DNA of 64,000 nucleotides from Kiloniellales bacterium (GTDB lineage: Bacteria; Pseudomonadota; Alphaproteobacteria; Kiloniellales; JAKSDN01). The stretch spans positions 1 to 64,000 of the forward strand of contig JASJEC010000017.1 in NCBI GenBank assembly GCA_030064845.1, read 5' to 3'. Position 1 is the first letter of the stretch. Every line of letters starts with the position of its first letter. The notes beneath the pieces were generated by a model. It was not told the DNA's origin, ran no database searches, and saw only the letters and a list, made by a program, of their open reading frames with translations. This document shows, piece by piece, positions 63,476 to 64,000 of the stretch. The translations under genes and the position numbers were made by a program.

Positions 63476-64000
63476 GGCGGGCTTCCCTATCGCGCAGCGG
63501 CCTCAGCTTCTTGCGCGCCTCGTGGATGTACCAGGAGACCGTGCTCTCGCGGCAGTCCATGGCCTCGGCCGCCTCGCGATGGCTGAGGCCCTCGCTGAAC
63601 ACCAGAAAGATCGCTTCCCTCTCCTTCTCGGGCAGGGCGCGGATCCGGGCCAGCACCTGGTTTGCGAAGACCGTGTCCTCGGCGGCCGGCGCCTGATTGA
63701 GGGCCGCGTCGCCCCGGTCCGGATCCAGTCCGTCGCCGGCGTGGCGGGCCCGCGACCGGGCCCAGTCCTTGGCAGTATTGATCACCAAGGGATAGAGCCA
63801 GGTAAGAAAGCCGGAGCGGAACTGGTAAGACCCGAGGCTGCGCGCCAGCTTCACGCAGACGGACTGAGCGATGTCCTGGGCGTCCGCGCGGCTGCCGCAC
63901 CACTTGTAGGCCATGCGGTAGATAGCCTCGTAGTGACGGCGCAGCAGGGCCTCGAAGGCGGCCCGGTCGCCGCCCTGCGCGCGCTCGATCAGCTCTCTTT
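63468..64000 (-). CDS. ECF-type RNA polymerase sigma factor (start outside window)
   Basis: About 177 residues are visible and the frame is open past the right edge. Region 2 covers AAFEALLRRHYEAIYRMAY, SRADAQDIAQSVCVKLARSL and FLTWLYPLVINTAKDWARSR. Region 4 has LPEKEREAIFLVFSEGLSHR, EAAEAMDCRESTVSWYIHEA and RKKLRPL. It is an extracytoplasmic-function sigma factor. The vWA gene overlaps its 3' end by eight bases, so they are coupled and probably act in one signalling path. An internal ATG at 63914 is not the real start, because region 2 extends upstream of it. Confidence 0.92.
   Translation of the reverse strand, partial: RELIERAQGGDRAAFEALLRRHYEAIYRMAYKWCGSRADAQDIAQSVCVKLARSLGSYQFRSGFLTWLYPLVINTAKDWARSRARHAGDGLDPDRGDAALNQAPAAEDTVFANQVLARIRALPEKEREAIFLVFSEGLSHREAAEAMDCRESTVSWYIHEARKKLRPLRDREARHG

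Noticed and set aside
1-64000. CRISPR array, insertion sequence, prophage or integrase
   Set aside because: No regularly spaced repeats, transposase, integrase or phage structural genes were seen. The two tRNA genes have no integrase or obvious duplicated 3' ends beside them.

Overview
The window looks like a chromosomal segment of a GC-rich, free-living alphaproteobacterium, probably of the Rhodospirillales/Kiloniellales kind. That placement is inferred from gene content and gene order, not from a phylogeny. The pointers are a MucR/Ros regulator, an LdtR-like MarR protein, a Cbp3-type cytochrome bc1 chaperone next to BamE, the block rpmF-plsX-fabH-ihfA-merR-tRNA-Pro, the block rpiB-glyA-nrdR-ribD-ribE-ribBA-ribH-nusB-thiL, a lysine-type (K+-independent) H+-pyrophosphatase and a FixL/FixJ-like pair. 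No phage, insertion sequence, CRISPR array or rRNA operon was seen.

Layout. Bases 1-4430 carry two CHASE-domain signalling proteins, the first cut by the window edge, either side of a peptidoglycan-binding lipoprotein. Bases 4839-10631 are metabolic: an SDR, a glutamine-synthetase-family ligase, an FGGY kinase, a HisA-like barrel and a 2-oxoglutarate oxygenase. Bases 10674-15091 hold an orphan receiver and a FixJ/FixL-like pair. Next come a TPR-2OG oxygenase, a voltage-sensor/cNMP-domain potassium channel, a DUF3108 protein and tRNA-Val with a clear promoter. Bases 19682-28430 contain a PQQ-type dehydrogenase with a cytochrome c, a thioesterase, an ECHDC3-like/CoA-binding/O-acetylhomoserine sulfhydrylase operon, a Rieske oxygenase with a divergent LysR regulator, a VOC protein and an MFS transporter. 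A PAS-GGDEF-EAL protein, a small unlisted ORF with its own terminator and a HerA-like ATPase follow.

Bases 33612-50450 are mostly core genes on the minus strand: tRNA-Pro, MerR, IHF alpha, FabH, PlsX, L32, YceD, the bc1 chaperone, HppA, the riboflavin/NusB/ThiL operon, NrdR, GlyA and RpiB. BamE is the exception, on the plus strand. Bases 50817-58584 hold MucR, glutaryl-CoA dehydrogenase, the LdtR-like regulator and a valine-degradation group (isobutyryl-CoA dehydrogenase, HIBYL-CoA hydrolase, MmsB) interrupted by a vWA lipoprotein.

The most unusual part is 58845-64000. A DUF1326-DUF2182 pair is followed by a short secreted His-rich protein, and together they look like a metal-handling module. 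Next is a small protein with a RING-finger-like Cys/His pattern in lower-GC DNA. Last is an ECF sigma factor overlapping a membrane-anchored vWA protein that is a paralogue of the lipoprotein at 54.6-56.2 kb.
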